The notes: generated by a model from the sequence alone, not told the origin. 64,000 nucleotides of DNA from Pantoea rwandensis (GCF_002095475.1 NZ_MLFR01000009.1:62001-126000); one strand, 5' to 3'; counted from the stretch's first letter, positions 18,192-30,230 are shown. A program made the numbers and translations.

Positions 18192-19088
18192 TTATCCCGC
18201 TACATCCTGTAGCGCTTCCTGTAGATCATACCAACGGAAACCGAAGCCCGACTCCTCCAGTCGTTTCGGTAATACGTGCTGTCCACCGAGGACCAACACC
18301 GCGGATTCGCCCATCATCAATTTAATCGCACTGGCAGGCGTGCGCATAAACGCCGGTCGATGCATCACATGTCCGAGTGTGGCGGCGAACTGCTCATTGC
18401 GCACCGCATAAGGTGCAACCATATTGAACGGTCCGCTCAGGTCGCTATTGTCAATTAGCCAGATGATGGCGTTAACCAGATCATCAATGTGAATCCACGG
18501 CAGGTACTGCTTACCACTGCCAATCGGACCGCCAACGCCCAGTTTGAACGGCAGCTTCATTTTTGCCAGTGCGCCACCTTCCTCAGCTAACACTACGCCA
18601 GTACGTAACAAGCAAACGCGGGTGCGATCGCTTTGTGCATTGAGCGCCAACTGTTCCCAGCGTGCACACAGGGCATGTGTGAATTCATCGTGGCCGGGAT
18701 CGTCTTCCGTTAATACCAAGTCACCGGTATCACCGTAAAAGCCGGTCGCGGAGCCGGAGATTAAAAAATGCGGTGGGTTACTGCTAGCGTGGATCAGCGA
18801 AACGATTTGTTCGGTCATTTGCCAGCGACTTTCACATAACCGCAGCTTCTGTTGTTCGGTCCAGCGTTTGTCTGCGATCGGTTCGCCCGCCAGATTGATC
18901 ACACCATCAATGCCATTGAGATCGGGTTGCTGATTGATGCCGGACCACAGCGAAACGCGGGGGTCCAGTTTGTCACGTGCAGCCGCGACATCTCGTGTGA
19001 CGACGTTCACCTGATGACCGAGTAACAGCAGACGCGGTATCAGATGTCGGCCAATCAAACCTGTGCCGCCGGTTATAAGCAGGTGCAT
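18192..19088 (-). CDS. yfcH: NAD(P)-dependent epimerase-like protein YfcH
   Basis: A 298-residue extended short-chain dehydrogenase. [18 protein letters not shown] is the Rossmann fingerprint (TGxxGxxG), and [10 protein letters not shown] holds the YxxxK-like region of the SDR39U1 family. It has a C-terminal DUF1731 segment ([16 protein letters not shown]). The substrate is unknown. It is a single gene facing dalT; in E. coli it lies near hisP, so the dal genes lie between these two backbone neighbours. Confidence 0.93.
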   Translation of the reverse strand: MHLLITGGTGLIGRHLIPRLLLLGHQVNVVTRDVAAARDKLDPRVSLWSGINQQPDLNGIDGVINLAGEPIADKRWTEQQKLRLCESRWQMTEQIVSLIHASSNPPHFLISGSATGFYGDTGDLVLTEDDPGHDEFTHALCARWEQLALNAQSDRTRVCLLRTGVVLAEEGGALAKMKLPFKLGVGGPIGSGKQYLPWIHIDDLVNAIIWLIDNSDLSGPFNMVAPYAVRNEQFAATLGHVMHRPAFMRTPASAIKLMMGESAVLVLGGQHVLPKRLEESGFGFRWYDLQEALQDVAG

Positions 19089-19272
19089 GCTGAGCCTCCT
19101 TGTAATTTATTTTCTGCTCAGATTGATCATAGAAGAGAAGCGCCCGGATAGCGTGACAGCGCTTACGCTAATGAAGAAAAAGGGAAAGTTTGTCGTGGTC
19201 TCAAGGTCAAAGATCCGACCAGCACACCATTGCCTTAACAAATAAAAATCGGTAAATAGAAAGCACACCTGA

Positions 19273-19932
<660 letters not shown>

Positions 19933-20043
19933 GCACGAAGAGCCTTGCGGAGGCGAAAAGAACGCTTTACCTTACCGCTCATTCTAATAAAGCATCGCAA
20001 ACAGGCGCGTGCTGGGCACGCCGAAAACAGAAAAGGGTTACGG

Positions 20044-20589
20044 ATGGTGGATCAAACGGCAGATAGCGGTATCGAGTGGGTTGATATCGTTAGTGAAGAG
20101 AACGAAGTCATTGCGCAGGCCAGCCGTGCGCAGATGCGCGCGCAGAATTTGCGTCATCGTGCGACCTACATTGTGGTGCATGATGGTATGGGCAAAATTC
20201 TGGTGCAGCGTCGCACTGAAATCAAAGACTTCATGCCGGGTATGCTCGATGCAACCGCTGGTGGCGTAGTGCAGAGTGGTGAAGACATGCTGGAATCTGC
20301 ACGCCGTGAAGCGGAGGAAGAGCTAGGCATCGCTGCTGTGCCGTTTGCCGAACACGGCAAATTCTACTTCGAAGATCAGCACTGTCGCGTCTGGGGCGGC
20401 TTGTTCAGCTGTGTGTCGCATGGTCCGTTTGCCATGCAGGAAGAAGAAGTCGACGAAGTGTTCTGGATGACGCCGGAAGAGATCACCGCTCGCTGTGATG
20501 AATTTACTGACGACTCGCTCAAAGCGGTATCACTGTGGCTGAGCCGTAACAGTGATGCAGCCCGTCGCAAACAGAGCAGCGAATCCTGA
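20044..20589 (+). CDS. yfcD: Nudix hydrolase YfcD
   Basis: A 181-residue Nudix protein closely matching E. coli YfcD. The Nudix box is [24 protein letters not shown], with the REXXEE metal-binding core. The family resembles isopentenyl-diphosphate isomerase; the substrate is unproven. The open frame continues 33 codons upstream, but ATG 20044 (after AAAGGG) gives the conserved N-terminus. A terminator follows, then convergent pta. Confidence 0.93.
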   Translation: MVDQTADSGIEWVDIVSEENEVIAQASRAQMRAQNLRHRATYIVVHDGMGKILVQRRTEIKDFMPGMLDATAGGVVQSGEDMLESARREAEEELGIAAVPFAEHGKFYFEDQHCRVWGGLFSCVSHGPFAMQEEEVDEVFWMTPEEITARCDEFTDDSLKAVSLWLSRNSDAARRKQSSES

Positions 20590-20606
20590 GTTCCCGCTAC
20601 GATTGA

Positions 20607-20637
20607 ACAAGGCGCCACATGGCGCCTTTGTTGTTTC
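20607..20637 (+). terminator. Rho-independent terminator after yfcD
   Basis: The stem AAGGCGCC/GGCGCCTT with an ACAT loop is followed by TGTTGTTT, 18 bp after the yfcD stop. Confidence 0.8.
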
Positions 20638-20732
20638 TAATGCTTACGCAAAATGCCTTGAGCAACGGCAGTGCCTTATCGAACTGCGGCTGGAGAAGGG
20701 CTAGCGGATATTGTACCCACCTATCTTAAAGC

Positions 20733-20766
20733 AAAAAAAGAGCACGAGGTTTAACCCTCATGCTCT
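20733..20766 (-). terminator. Rho-independent terminator of ackA-pta
   Basis: On the minus strand AGAGCATGAGG and CCTCGTGCTCT form a 10-11-bp stem around GTTAAA and are followed by TTTTTTTG. It lies 27 bp after the pta stop. Confidence 0.9.
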
Positions 20767-20792
20767 CCCTGTTCAGCAGGATGGAAAAGGAC

Positions 20793-22937
20793 TTAACCTT
20801 CCGCCTGCTGTGACTGAATCGCTGTCAGTGCGATGGTATAAACAATGTCATCCACCAATGCGCCACGTGACAAATCGTTCACCGGCTTGCGCATACCTTG
20901 CAGCATCGGTCCGATGGAAATCAGGTCGGCCGAACGCTGAACCGCTTTGTAAGTGGTGTTACCGGTGTTCAGATCTGGGAAGATAAACACGGTAGCACGA
21001 CCTGCAACGGCAGAGTTCGGTGCTTTCGATTTCGCCACATCTTCCATAATCGCGGCGTCATACTGCAACGGACCATCGATCACCAGATCAGGACGTTTCT
21101 CCTGTGCGATACGCGTGGCTTCACGTACCTTCTCAACATCGCTACCCGCACCGGAGTTACCGGTTGAGTAGGAGATCATTGCTACACGTGGATCAATACC
21201 AAAGGCCTTCGCGGAATCCGCCGACTGAATGGCGATCTCTGCCAGCTGTTCTGGATTCGGATCCGGGTTGATGGCACAGTCGCCATACACCAGCACCTGC
21301 TCTGGCAGCAGCATAAAGAACACTGAAGACACCAGCGAACTGTTTGGCGCAGTTTTGATCAACTGTAACGGCGGGCGAATGGTATTCGCGGTGGTGTGCA
21401 CTGCACCCGACACCAACCCATCCACTTCGCCACGCTCCAGCATCATGGTGCCGAGCATCACGTTATCTTCCAGTTGCTCCTGCGCAACCACTTCGGTCAT
21501 GCCCTTGCTCTTACGCAGCTCAACCAAACGCGGCACATAATTCTCGCGCACCACTTCTGGATCGACGATCTCAATGCCCTGGCCCAACACCACACCCTGA
21601 GCGGCAGCAACACGCTGGATCTCGTCTGGATTACCCAATAGCACACAGGATGCAATGCCACGCTCGGCGCAAATCGCAGCGGCTTTCACCGTACGCGGCT
21701 CGTCGCCTTCAGGCAGCACGATACGTTTGCCCGCTTTACGTGCCAGCTCGGTCAACTGATAACGGAAGGCTGGTGGAGACAGGCGACGGCTGCGCTCGGA
21801 AGTCGCAGTCAGTGATTCCACCCAATCGGCGTCGATAAAGCTGGCCACATACTCCTGCACCTTCTCAATACGCTGGGTATCATCCGCAGGCACTTCCAGA
21901 TTGAAGCTCTGCAGGCTCAGTGAGGTCTGCCAGGTATTGGTCTTCACCATAAATACCGGCAGGCCAGTCTGGAAGGCACGCTCACACAGACGCGCAATCG
22001 GCGCTTCAATCTGATATCCACCGGTCAGCAATACGGCACCAATCTCGATCCCGTTCATCGCGGCGAGACAAGCTGCAACCAACACGTCTGGACGGTCAGC
22101 CGAGGTCACCAGCAGTGAGCCGGGACGGAAATGCTCCAGCATGTGCGGAATGCTACGTGCGCAGAATGTCACAGATTTCACGCGGCGCGTCTGAATCTCA
22201 CCCTCGTTGATGATGTCTGCGTTCAAATGACGGCACATATCGATGGCACGCGTGGCGATCAGATCGAAACTCCACGGCACACAGCCGAGAATCGGCAGCG
22301 GACTATTAGCAAACAGCTGCTTAGGATCGATATTGGCGATGCTCGCTTTGGTCGAGTCATCAAAAATTTCGGACAGGTCCGGACGCGTACGACCTTGTTC
22401 ATCCACCGGGGCATTCAGTTTGTTGATGATCACGCCGGTGATGTTTTTGTTTTTACTGCCACCAAAACTGCTTTGGGTCAGCTCAATGCGCTCTTTCAAC
22501 TGCGCGGGTGAATCGTTGCCCAGCGCCGTTACGAAAACGATCTCAGCGTTCAGGGTTTTAGCGATTTCATAGTTCAGCGAGGAAGCAAACTGATGCTTAC
22601 GCGTTGGCACCAGCCCTTCCACCAACACCACTTCCGCGTCTTGCGCATTGGCGTGGTAGTTAGCAATGATCTCTTCCATCAATACGTCTTGCTGGTTCGA
22701 ACCCAACAGTGACTCAACGCGTGACATCTGCAGCGGTTCAGCGGCAGGAATCGCGGAGTTCTTACGAATGATGGTGGTGGTCTGGTCCGGTGCATCGCCG
22801 CCCGCACGGGGCTGGGCAATCGGCTTGAACACGCTCAGGCGAACACCTTTGCGCTCCATGGCACGGATTACGCCGAGGCTGACGCTGGTCAGGCCGACGC
22901 TGGTGCCGGTGGGGATGAGCATGATTGTACGTGACAC
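20793..22937 (-). CDS. pta: Phosphate acetyltransferase
   Basis: A 714-residue protein, the length of the three-domain enterobacterial Pta. The N-terminal P-loop-like domain ([17 protein letters not shown]) is regulatory, a DRTGG domain is in the middle, and the C-terminal catalytic PTA_PTB domain includes [16 protein letters not shown]. It interconverts acetyl-CoA and acetyl phosphate. It follows ackA by 73 bp on the same strand and forms the acetate pathway with it. The terminator lies directly downstream. Confidence 0.98.
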   Translation of the reverse strand: MSRTIMLIPTGTSVGLTSVSLGVIRAMERKGVRLSVFKPIAQPRAGGDAPDQTTTIIRKNSAIPAAEPLQMSRVESLLGSNQQDVLMEEIIANYHANAQDAEVVLVEGLVPTRKHQFASSLNYEIAKTLNAEIVFVTALGNDSPAQLKERIELTQSSFGGSKNKNITGVIINKLNAPVDEQGRTRPDLSEIFDDSTKASIANIDPKQLFANSPLPILGCVPWSFDLIATRAIDMCRHLNADIINEGEIQTRRVKSVTFCARSIPHMLEHFRPGSLLVTSADRPDVLVAACLAAMNGIEIGAVLLTGGYQIEAPIARLCERAFQTGLPVFMVKTNTWQTSLSLQSFNLEVPADDTQRIEKVQEYVASFIDADWVESLTATSERSRRLSPPAFRYQLTELARKAGKRIVLPEGDEPRTVKAAAICAERGIASCVLLGNPDEIQRVAAAQGVVLGQGIEIVDPEVVRENYVPRLVELRKSKGMTEVVAQEQLEDNVMLGTMMLERGEVDGLVSGAVHTTANTIRPPLQLIKTAPNSSLVSSVFFMLLPEQVLVYGDCAINPDPNPEQLAEIAIQSADSAKAFGIDPRVAMISYSTGNSGAGSDVEKVREATRIAQEKRPDLVIDGPLQYDAAIMEDVAKSKAPNSAVAGRATVFIFPDLNTGNTTYKAVQRSADLISIGPMLQGMRKPVNDLSRGALVDDIVYTIALTAIQSQQAEG

Positions 22938-23010
22938 TATAGAAACCTCTCAGGTGTTGCAGACGAGCCAAAACAACTCCGTCAGCCTGAGCTGACGGAG
23001 AGAAGTGTGT

Positions 23011-24213
23011 TTACGCAGTGAGACGCGCGGCGTCTTGGGCGATAACCAACTCTTCATTGGTTGGAATCACCACCGCTGGGCGAGTGCCTTCCTTATTGAT
23101 GAAGCCAGACTTGCCGAAGCGCGCTGCCAGGTTACGATCGTGATCCACTTCGAAGCCCAACAGACCCAGTTTCGCCAGTGCCAGTTCACGCACCATCGCG
23201 GCATTCTCACCAATACCACCGGTGAACACCACGGCATCAAGACGACCTTCCATCAGCGCGGTGTAACTGCCGATGTATTTCGCCAGACGGTGGCAGAACA
23301 CATCCATTGCACGTTTGGCATCTTCTTTCGTCGCGTAGTTATCTTCAACGTAGCGGCAGTCGCTGGTCACTTCAGTCAGACCCAGCAGGCCAGACTCTTT
23401 GGTCAACAGCTTATTGATCGCATCCACGCTCATGCCCAGTGCATCGTGCAGGAAGAACACAATAGCAGGATCGATATCGCCACTGCGCGTGCCCATGACC
23501 AAACCTTCCAGCGGTGTCAGACCCATTGAGGTATCAACGCACTGGCCGTTACGGATGGCGGATACCGAACCGCCATTACCCAAATGGCAGGTAATGATAT
23601 TCAGCTCGCTAACGGGCTTGTTCAGCATTTTGGCGGCTTCCTGTGTCACGTAATAGTGACTGGTGCCGTGTGCGCCATAGCGACGAACGCCGTGCTCTTT
23701 GTACAGTTTATACGGCAGCGCATAGAGATATGACTCTTCCGGCATTGTCTGATGGAAAGCTGTATCAAAAACCGCCACATTCTTATCCGACAAATGTGGG
23801 AAGTTCTTCAAAGCTTCGTCGATGCCGATCAAATGCGCTGGGTTGTGCAGCGGGGCAAATGAAGACGCGTCTTTAATGCCCTGAATAACAGATTCATCGA
23901 TGATGACCGATTTTGTCAGCTGCTCGCCGCCGTGAACAATGCGATGGCCAATTGCAGCAATTTGTGCCGAAAGCTCTGGTTTTTGTGCCAGAATAGTTTT
24001 AACGATGAAGTTCAGCGCTTCACTGTGTGCCGCGCCCGCGCCCAGTGGAGCTTCCTGTTTGCTGCCTTCCAGCTTCCACTTGATACGTGCTTCAGGTAAA
24101 TGGAAACACTCCGCCAGACCTGACAGATACTCGTCACCGGTGGCCGGGTTAAGGATGGCAAACTTAAGAGAGGAGCTGCCGCAGTTCAGAACCAGTACTA
24201 ACTTCGTCGACAT
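23011..24213 (-). CDS. ackA: Acetate kinase
   Basis: A 400-residue protein, as in E. coli. It makes acetate and ATP from acetyl phosphate and ADP. The N-terminal [14 protein letters not shown] and the middle signature DTAFHQTMP are acetate kinase family motifs; [15 protein letters not shown] is the C-terminal nucleotide-site motif. It is the first gene of ackA-pta and is divergent from yfbV across 339 bp that must contain both promoters. Confidence 0.98.
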   Translation of the reverse strand: MSTKLVLVLNCGSSSLKFAILNPATGDEYLSGLAECFHLPEARIKWKLEGSKQEAPLGAGAAHSEALNFIVKTILAQKPELSAQIAAIGHRIVHGGEQLTKSVIIDESVIQGIKDASSFAPLHNPAHLIGIDEALKNFPHLSDKNVAVFDTAFHQTMPEESYLYALPYKLYKEHGVRRYGAHGTSHYYVTQEAAKMLNKPVSELNIITCHLGNGGSVSAIRNGQCVDTSMGLTPLEGLVMGTRSGDIDPAIVFFLHDALGMSVDAINKLLTKESGLLGLTEVTSDCRYVEDNYATKEDAKRAMDVFCHRLAKYIGSYTALMEGRLDAVVFTGGIGENAAMVRELALAKLGLLGFEVDHDRNLAARFGKSGFINKEGTRPAVVIPTNEELVIAQDAARLTA

Positions 24214-24552
24214 GGAAGTACCTATTGATTAAATAGTGGCTAAAAATAACGCAATCAGACTAACAGCGTAGCCCATGAATGCTGGTAGATTAATGATTAA
24301 CATCATGCGGTAGTCAAAAAGAGACCGACATGCAAAAAAATTTAGGTAATTTTACGCGATTTTTTGAAACCCGCTTAGCGAAACATGGCTCTAAACCGCT
24401 CTTTAATTGAGCTGAAGCTTCCGGTAATGTTGTTAAAACGGCGTCAGAATACCCACTGTCACTCGCAAAGACAAAAACTTTTGAAGGATGTGACGTAAAG
24501 TTGTGTAGTTATCAGTTTATTTTAAACATTACAAAATTAGTTGAGGTCTATC
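24214..24552. other. ackA-yfbV divergent promoter region
   Basis: This 339-bp AT-rich gap holds no recognised gene. A 26-codon open frame with a weak ribosome site lies at 24330-24410 (see findings). No clear repeat or operator was recognised by eye. Confidence 0.5.
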
Positions 24553-25005
24553 ATGTCGAATGAGACGAGTAATCCAGGCTGGTTCGGCTTATTTCAGAAC
24601 GGTCAACGATACATGAAGACCTGGCCATCCGATAAGCGCCTGGCACCGATGTTCCCTGAGAACCGTGTGGTCACCGCCACCCGCTTTGCCATTCGCTTTA
24701 TGCCACCGTTGGCGATCTTCACGCTGACCTGGCAAATTGCCATGGGCGGGCAATTAGGTCCAGCCATTGCCACCGCGTTGTTTGCCTGCAGTTTGCCGAT
24801 GCAAGGGCTGTGGTGGTTAGGTAAGCGCTCTGTGACGCCATTGCCGCCAACACTGCTGCACTGGTTCCATGAAGTGCGCGCGAAACTGGAAGAAGCGGGC
24901 CAGGCCATTGCGCCGGTCGACGGCAAGCCGACTTATCAGGCATTGGCAGATGTACTGAAGCGCGCCTTCAAACAACTCGATCGTACTTTCCTCGACGATC
25001 TTTGA
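24553..25005 (+). CDS. yfbV: UPF0208 membrane protein YfbV
   Basis: A 150-residue inner-membrane protein with two hydrophobic segments ([39 protein letters not shown]), matching E. coli YfbV (151). E. coli YfbV affects insulation of the Ter macrodomain. ATG 24553, after GAGG, is chosen over the in-frame TTG at 24541. It is divergent from ackA and upstream of yfbU, as in E. coli. Confidence 0.94.
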   Translation: MSNETSNPGWFGLFQNGQRYMKTWPSDKRLAPMFPENRVVTATRFAIRFMPPLAIFTLTWQIAMGGQLGPAIATALFACSLPMQGLWWLGKRSVTPLPPTLLHWFHEVRAKLEEAGQAIAPVDGKPTYQALADVLKRAFKQLDRTFLDDL

Positions 25006-25155
25006 TCGGCACACCTATTCTCCTGAAGAGAATTTGTGCGCGATCCCGGTTCAAATCAAAGAAAAGTGGTGCGGATATACACGCATCGCTTTCCTTGTGT
25101 AATCATTTCCTCATTGTTTAAATCTTAAGCGGCCTTCCCGGCCCGGGAGTAAACC

Positions 25156-25650
25156 ATGGAAATGACGCACGCACAGCGACTCATCCTCTCTAATCAATAC
25201 AAAATGATGGCCATGCTGGAACCCGATAACGCTGAACGCTATCGTCGTTATCAAACCATTATTGAACGCGGCTACGGCCTGCAACTGCGCGAACTGGATA
25301 AAGAGTTTGGCGAGTTGACGGAAGCGACGTGTCGCCAGTTAATCGACATTATGGAAATGCACCACGCGTTACATGTCTCTTGGTCGAACCTCAAAGAGGC
25401 TAATGCGATTGAAGAGCGCCGTCTGGCCTTTCTTGGCTTTGATGCCGCAACCGAGGCACGCTATCTCGGCTATGTGCGCTTCATGGTGAATATTGAAGGG
25501 CGCTATACTCAGTTCGATTCCGGGACGCATGGTTTCAACGCACAAACCCCGATGTGGGAAAAATACCAACGCATGCTGGCAGTGTGGCACACTTGCCCAC
25601 GTCAGTATCATCTCAGCGCAAACGAAATTGCGCAGATTCTTAATGCCTGA
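25156..25650 (+). CDS. yfbU: YfbU family protein
   Basis: A 164-residue soluble protein that matches the YfbU family over its whole length ([27 protein letters not shown]). It is highly charged, with no signal peptide or membrane segment. Overproduction of E. coli YfbU is reported to impair growth; its molecular function is unknown. GGGAG lies 7 bp before ATG 25156; yfbT starts 14 bp after its stop and is probably co-transcribed. Confidence 0.93.
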   Translation: MEMTHAQRLILSNQYKMMAMLEPDNAERYRRYQTIIERGYGLQLRELDKEFGELTEATCRQLIDIMEMHHALHVSWSNLKEANAIEERRLAFLGFDAATEARYLGYVRFMVNIEGRYTQFDSGTHGFNAQTPMWEKYQRMLAVWHTCPRQYHLSANEIAQILNA

Positions 25651-25664
25651 ATAAGGAGTCGCGT

Positions 25665-26324
25665 GTGAAGTACAGGGGTTTTCTGTTTGATTTAGACGGT
25701 ACATTGGTGGATTCATTGCCTGCGGTGATTCGCGCATGGTCATTGTGGGGCGAACGCCAGGGTATCGCGGCGGAAGAGGTCCTGAATTTTATACACGGTA
25801 AGCCAGCAATCAATTCGCTACGCCATTTTATGGCTGGGCAATCAGAAGAGGCGATTCAGGCTGAATTCCTGTGGCTTGAACGTCTTGAGGCCGAAGACAC
25901 GCAAGGCGTTCAGGCGATTCCGGGCGCGAAAATGTTGCTGTCCACCTTGAATGAATTGCAGATTCCCTGGGCGATTGTGACATCAGGGTCGATTCCGGTG
26001 GCGCATGCTCGGCACAAAGCCGCAGGTCTGCCGATGCCGGAAGTGTTTATCACGGCGGAAAACATCAAACTCGGTAAGCCGAACCCTGAACCCTACCTGC
26101 TGGGAGCTGAACGACTCGGGCTGGCTGCGACCGAATGCGTCGTCGTAGAAGATGCACCTGCAGGTATCATTGCTGGACTGGAAGCGGGCAGTGCTGTTGT
26201 TGCTGTCAACGCGCCGCATGATGCCCCACGCCTTAACGAAGTGGCTTGGCAGGTAAAAACGCTAGAACCGCTGGTGGTGACGCAGGCGGATAACGGCACA
26301 TTTACGGTGTCAGTCAAAGTCTAA
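25665..26324 (+). CDS. yfbT: HAD-family sugar phosphatase YfbT
   Basis: A 219-residue HAD phosphatase. Motif I FDLDGTLVDSL supplies nucleophile Asp9 and acid/base Asp11; motif II is IVTSGS; the motif III/IV region is KLGKPNPEPYLLG followed by VVEDAPAGI. E. coli YfbT dephosphorylates several sugar phosphates in vitro. It starts with GTG preceded by AAGGAG. A strong terminator lies between it and convergent yfbR. Confidence 0.93.
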   Translation: MKYRGFLFDLDGTLVDSLPAVIRAWSLWGERQGIAAEEVLNFIHGKPAINSLRHFMAGQSEEAIQAEFLWLERLEAEDTQGVQAIPGAKMLLSTLNELQIPWAIVTSGSIPVAHARHKAAGLPMPEVFITAENIKLGKPNPEPYLLGAERLGLAATECVVVEDAPAGIIAGLEAGSAVVAVNAPHDAPRLNEVAWQVKTLEPLVVTQADNGTFTVSVKV

Positions 26325-26328
26325 TTAA

Positions 26329-26352
26329 AGCGGGCCTTTACGGCCCGTTTTT
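26329..26352. terminator. Bidirectional terminator between yfbT and yfbR
   Basis: CGGGCC/GGCCCG with a 5-nt loop has TTTTTATA on the plus strand; the left flank is A-rich (TTAAAG). It directly abuts the 3' end of yfbR. Confidence 0.8.
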
Positions 26353-26950
26353 ATAATGGGGTATCTTGGGAAATTTCATCCAGAGACAGGCTAAAACTAG
26401 GAATAAAGACCTCTACGAAGTAATCCATTTCTGGTGAACGACGTTGTGAAAGGGTTTTTTCCAGGCGCGCCTTCGCCAGTAAAAACTCATTATTCCCTGC
26501 AGACAACTCTTCCAGACATTTCACGTAGGCGCATAAGGCGTCAGCCTGTTTAACCACGGATTGCTCACTTTCGCTGTGCAAATGCTCATCGATCAATGGA
26601 CGATACGTCTCCTGCAACTCAGGCGGCAGCATATCGATCAATTTATGCTGGGCAATCTTTTCGATCTTTTTATATTCATGGGCAATCTGCGCGTTGTAGT
26701 ACTTCACCGGCGTGGGTAAGTCGCCCGTCAATACTTCACTGGCATCGTGGTATAGCGCGAGCATCGCGATACGTTCTGCGTTGAGATTACCGTTAAACTT
26801 CTTGTTTTTAATGATGGCAAGCGCATGGGCAACCATCGCTACCTGAAGGCTGTGTTCAGAGACGTTTTCGGTGCGCACATTGCGCATCAGCGGCCAGCGG
26901 TTGATCAGCTTAAGACGGGACAGATGGGCGAAGAAGTGGCTACGAGTCAT
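26351..26950 (-). CDS. yfbR: 5'-deoxynucleotidase YfbR
   Basis: A 199-residue HD-domain phosphohydrolase that dephosphorylates deoxyribonucleoside 5'-monophosphates. Metal ligands are visible in [17 protein letters not shown] and in the HD pair of [24 protein letters not shown] 26950 gives [21 protein letters not shown], as in E. coli; the frame extends 22 codons upstream but that stretch is not conserved. It follows alaA on the same strand. Confidence 0.95.
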   Translation of the reverse strand: MTRSHFFAHLSRLKLINRWPLMRNVRTENVSEHSLQVAMVAHALAIIKNKKFNGNLNAERIAMLALYHDASEVLTGDLPTPVKYYNAQIAHEYKKIEKIAQHKLIDMLPPELQETYRPLIDEHLHSESEQSVVKQADALCAYVKCLEELSAGNNEFLLAKARLEKTLSQRRSPEMDYFVEVFIPSFSLSLDEISQDTPL

Positions 26951-27019
26951 GGCGGATTCCTGTTCGCACGGCGGGGAGTATGACACTCCCCGAAATGAGA
27001 ACAGTATACGCATCACATA

Positions 27020-28240
27020 TTACTGGCGATAGCCTTGCAGGAAACGGCCAAACTTGCTTATAGCCATTTCCAAATCATCGACGCGCGGCAGCGTTACGAT
27101 GCGCACGTGATCCGGCCATGGCCAGTTGAAAGCAGTACCCTGAACCAGCAGCACTTTTTCCTGTAGCAGGAAGTCCAGCACCATTTTTTGGTCATCAAAG
27201 ATATTGAACTTCTTCGGGTCGATGCGCGGGAACATATACAGCGCACCTTGGGGCTTAACGCAGCTCACGCCGGGAATGTCGTTGATGAGCTCCCAAGCTC
27301 GCTGACGCTGCTCATACAAGCGACCACCAGGTGCAATGAACTCGCTGATGCTTTGATAGCCACCCAACGCGGTTTGAATCGCATGCTGGGCAGGAACGTT
27401 GGCACACAAACGCATCGACGCCAGCATCTCCAAACCTTCGATATAGCCTTTAGCATGTTTTTTCGGACCGTTAAGCACCATCCAGCCCTGGCGGAAACCA
27501 GCCACACGGTAAGTCTTAGACAAACCATTAAAGGTTACCGTTAGCAAATCCGGCGCCAGTGCCGCAATCGAATGATGCTGTGCTTCGTCGTACAAAATCT
27601 TGTCGTAGATTTCATCAGCGAAAATGATCAGGTTGTGCTGACGCGCAATCTCCACCACTTCCATCAACAGTTCTTTGCTGTAAACCGCACCCGTAGGATT
27701 GTTCGGGTTGATGATCACTATGCCGCGCGTGCGCGGGGTAATCTTACTGCGGATATCGTCCAAATCCGGGAACCAACCCGCAGACTCATCACACAGATAA
27801 TGCACAGCTTTACCGCTCGACAGCGATACGGCTGCAGTCCATAACGGATAATCCGGCGCAGGGACCAGCATCTCATCACCGCTGTTCAGCAATGCTTGCA
27901 TCGCCTGCACTATCAGTTCAGAAACACCGTTACCAATATAGATGTCTTCAACGGTCACATCGCGCATATCACGCGCCTGGTAGTGCTGCATAATCGCTTT
28001 ACGCGCTGAATACAGCCCTTTTGAATCGCAATAGCCTTGCGAACTCGGCAGGTTGCGAATCACGTCGACCAGAATTTCATCAGGGGCTTCAAAACCAAAC
28101 GGGGCAGGGTTGCCGATGTTGAGTTTGAGAACTTTATTACCTTCTTCTTCCAGACGCTTAGCTTCTTTCAGTACCGGGCCACGGATGTCATAACAGACAT
28201 TTTCCAGCTTGCCGGATTTATCAATTTGAAAATTCATCAT
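27020..28240 (-). CDS. alaA: Glutamate-pyruvate aminotransferase AlaA
   Basis: A 406-residue class I/II PLP aminotransferase (E. coli AlaA 405), the main enzyme making alanine from pyruvate and glutamate. NPNNPTGAVYS binds the cofactor region, FADEIYDKILYD contains the PLP-pyridine Asp, and FNGLSKTYRVAGFRQGW contains the Schiff-base Lys. Two adjacent Met codons begin the frame (28240, 28237). It is upstream of yfbR and divergent from lrhA across a long gap. Confidence 0.97.
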   Translation of the reverse strand: MMNFQIDKSGKLENVCYDIRGPVLKEAKRLEEEGNKVLKLNIGNPAPFGFEAPDEILVDVIRNLPSSQGYCDSKGLYSARKAIMQHYQARDMRDVTVEDIYIGNGVSELIVQAMQALLNSGDEMLVPAPDYPLWTAAVSLSSGKAVHYLCDESAGWFPDLDDIRSKITPRTRGIVIINPNNPTGAVYSKELLMEVVEIARQHNLIIFADEIYDKILYDEAQHHSIAALAPDLLTVTFNGLSKTYRVAGFRQGWMVLNGPKKHAKGYIEGLEMLASMRLCANVPAQHAIQTALGGYQSISEFIAPGGRLYEQRQRAWELINDIPGVSCVKPQGALYMFPRIDPKKFNIFDDQKMVLDFLLQEKVLLVQGTAFNWPWPDHVRIVTLPRVDDLEMAISKFGRFLQGYRQ

Positions 28241-29202
28241 TACCGCCTTAATGGGCAGAGTCCTTTAACCTGCCACCAAAAACAAACCCGCCCAATTTAC
28301 TCCTCTCACTGTAACAAAAGAAGGGCGCCGCTAGGTTTTGGCGTGTTAGCGAGTTATTCCTGCTGGAGGTGGCGGGAAACGCATTTTTAGTGAGTTAATC
28401 TGGTTTATAAATCCAGTAAAATCTTAATTGTCAGTACTTAATGCTGCTTTGTATGGTTTGGGGTGTAAACCCTCATATCCATAGAAAAAGAAAGAGATTA
28501 AGAAGTTTTGAAATGGCATCCGCTATAAAAATTGGTTAGCGACCTGATGAAATAGTTAAAGGAATCTTGTTAGATGCCGAATAAGTGTGCAGCGCTATTG
28601 AAGCAATGAGTGGTGTCAGAGAATGCAGTGCATTCTTATTCACTAAAGGGCAGCAGATTTATGTCTCTGGAAGTGCAGGATTATGACGCCAAAGCCGGGT
28701 TAAATAGCATTTGTAGTGTTACTTTAGGCGGGTTGTAAGGATTCAGAACCAGGAGGGTTAAAAATTGCACAGCGTTGTGGCAGGATGTACCGGAAAAGCG
28801 TTTTGGTCAAAAATTACGATGTTTAGAACAAAAACATTTCCCTTTAAAGCGTAAAAATGATTAAGTATAATTTATTATTTGATGCACTTTACCGCTTCGC
28901 ATCTTCATAACATGATGTTATCTCTTTTTGACCCGCAGGGCCTTTTCGCGGGAAACTAGACAACTACGCAGCTTCCAGCACCTGTGCGACATACGTCTTC
29001 GGACCCGAAGTTGTTCTGTCTTTTATAGATGGCGCGCCTCTGATTTCAGAGCGACGTTTCCGTCGGCATCCGCCTTACACGATTTTTTATGACAGCCTCC
29101 ACACAGGGCTGTCATTAAGCACCATTACCTATTATCTATTTGATAACTAAGGTAATACACCAGGGTAGTAGTTTTAAAAAAACTTATAAGTGAAGAAAAA
29201 AC
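28241..29202. other. 962-bp non-coding region upstream of lrhA
   Basis: No recognised gene. The left end should hold the alaA promoter. 28400-28900 is AT-rich with no convincing frame. From about 28930 there are several hairpins: CCCGCAGGGCCTTTTCGCGGG (28932-28952, with mismatches), CTTCGGACCCGAAG (28997-29010), GACGTTTCCGTC (about 29053-29064) and ATGACAGCC/GGCTGTCAT (29089-29115). These suggest a structured lrhA leader transcript; lrhA is known to have a long 5' untranslated region in E. coli. Confidence 0.55.
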
Positions 29203-30126
29203 ATGACTAATGCAAATCGTCCGATACTGAATCTCGACCTCGATCTGCTGCGTACTTTTGTTGCTGTTGCTGACCTTAATACTTTCGCAGCCGCCGCTGC
29301 AGCAGTATGCAGAACGCAATCCGCAGTAAGTCAGCAGATGCAACGTCTGGAACAATTGGTAGGTAAAGAGCTGTTTGCCAGACATGGACGTAATAAACTG
29401 CTGACGGAGCATGGCATCCAGTTGCTGGGCTACGCCAGGAAGATCCTTCGTTTTAACGACGAAGCTTGCACCTCTTTAATGTACAGCAACATCCAGGGCG
29501 TACTGACCATCGGCGCCTCCGATGACACTTCCGATACTATCTTGCCGTTCCTGCTTAACCGCGTAACGTCGGTGTATCCAAAGTTGGCCATTGATGTCCG
29601 TGTTAAGCGTAACCCGTTCATGATGGAAATGCTGAACCAGGGTGAAGTCGATCTGGTAGTGACCACGTCCAGCCCGGGTAATTTCACCCATCAGGTTCTG
29701 CGTACATCACCAACGCTTTGGTACTGTGCAGCGGATTACATCTTCCAGCGCGGTGAAGCGATTCCTTTGGTCCTACTGGATGAGCCAAGCCCTTACCGTG
29801 ACATGGCGATTGATCACCTGAACGAAGCCGGCATTCCATGGCGTATCTCCTATGTCGCGTCAACACTGGCTGCTGTTCGTGCTGCCGTGAAGGCCGGTTT
29901 AGGTGTGACGGCACGTCCTGTTGAGATGATGAGTCCAGAATTGCGTGTCATGGGCGCGGCAGAAGGTTTGCCGGTTCTGCCAGATACGCAGTACCTGCTG
30001 TGCCGCAATCCAGACAGCGACAATGAATTGGCTCTCGCCATCTTTAATGCGATGCAGTCGACCAATGATCCTTACAATCTGACGGCAAATCCAGATGGCA
30101 GCTTGCTGCTGGATGACGAAGAGTAA
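29203..30126 (+). CDS. lrhA: LysR-type regulator LrhA
   Basis: A 307-residue LysR regulator (E. coli 312). The N-terminal winged helix-turn-helix covers about residues 10-70 ([36 protein letters not shown]), followed by a periplasmic-binding-like effector domain. In E. coli it represses flhDC, fimbriae and RpoS translation and activates its own gene. It sits in its usual place before nuo, behind a long leader. The 5' codons around TTCGCAGCCGCCGCTGCAGC encode an Ala run inside the HTH. Confidence 0.95.
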   Translation: MTNANRPILNLDLDLLRTFVAVADLNTFAAAAAAVCRTQSAVSQQMQRLEQLVGKELFARHGRNKLLTEHGIQLLGYARKILRFNDEACTSLMYSNIQGVLTIGASDDTSDTILPFLLNRVTSVYPKLAIDVRVKRNPFMMEMLNQGEVDLVVTTSSPGNFTHQVLRTSPTLWYCAADYIFQRGEAIPLVLLDEPSPYRDMAIDHLNEAGIPWRISYVASTLAAVRAAVKAGLGVTARPVEMMSPELRVMGAAEGLPVLPDTQYLLCRNPDSDNELALAIFNAMQSTNDPYNLTANPDGSLLLDDEE

Positions 30127-30191
30127 GGTTAAACTTAACGGGTAATTCCTCTCAAATGGAATGCCTGTCAGTTGTTAAAATATAGATAAAT

Positions 30192-30230
30192 AAGCCTTAG
30201 CCTGAATATTCTAAGCTAAGGCTTTTTTTT
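30192..30230 (+). terminator. Rho-independent terminator after lrhA
   Basis: AGCCTTAGC/GCTAAGGCT, a perfect 9-bp stem with a 13-nt loop, is followed by eight T. Confidence 0.88.
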
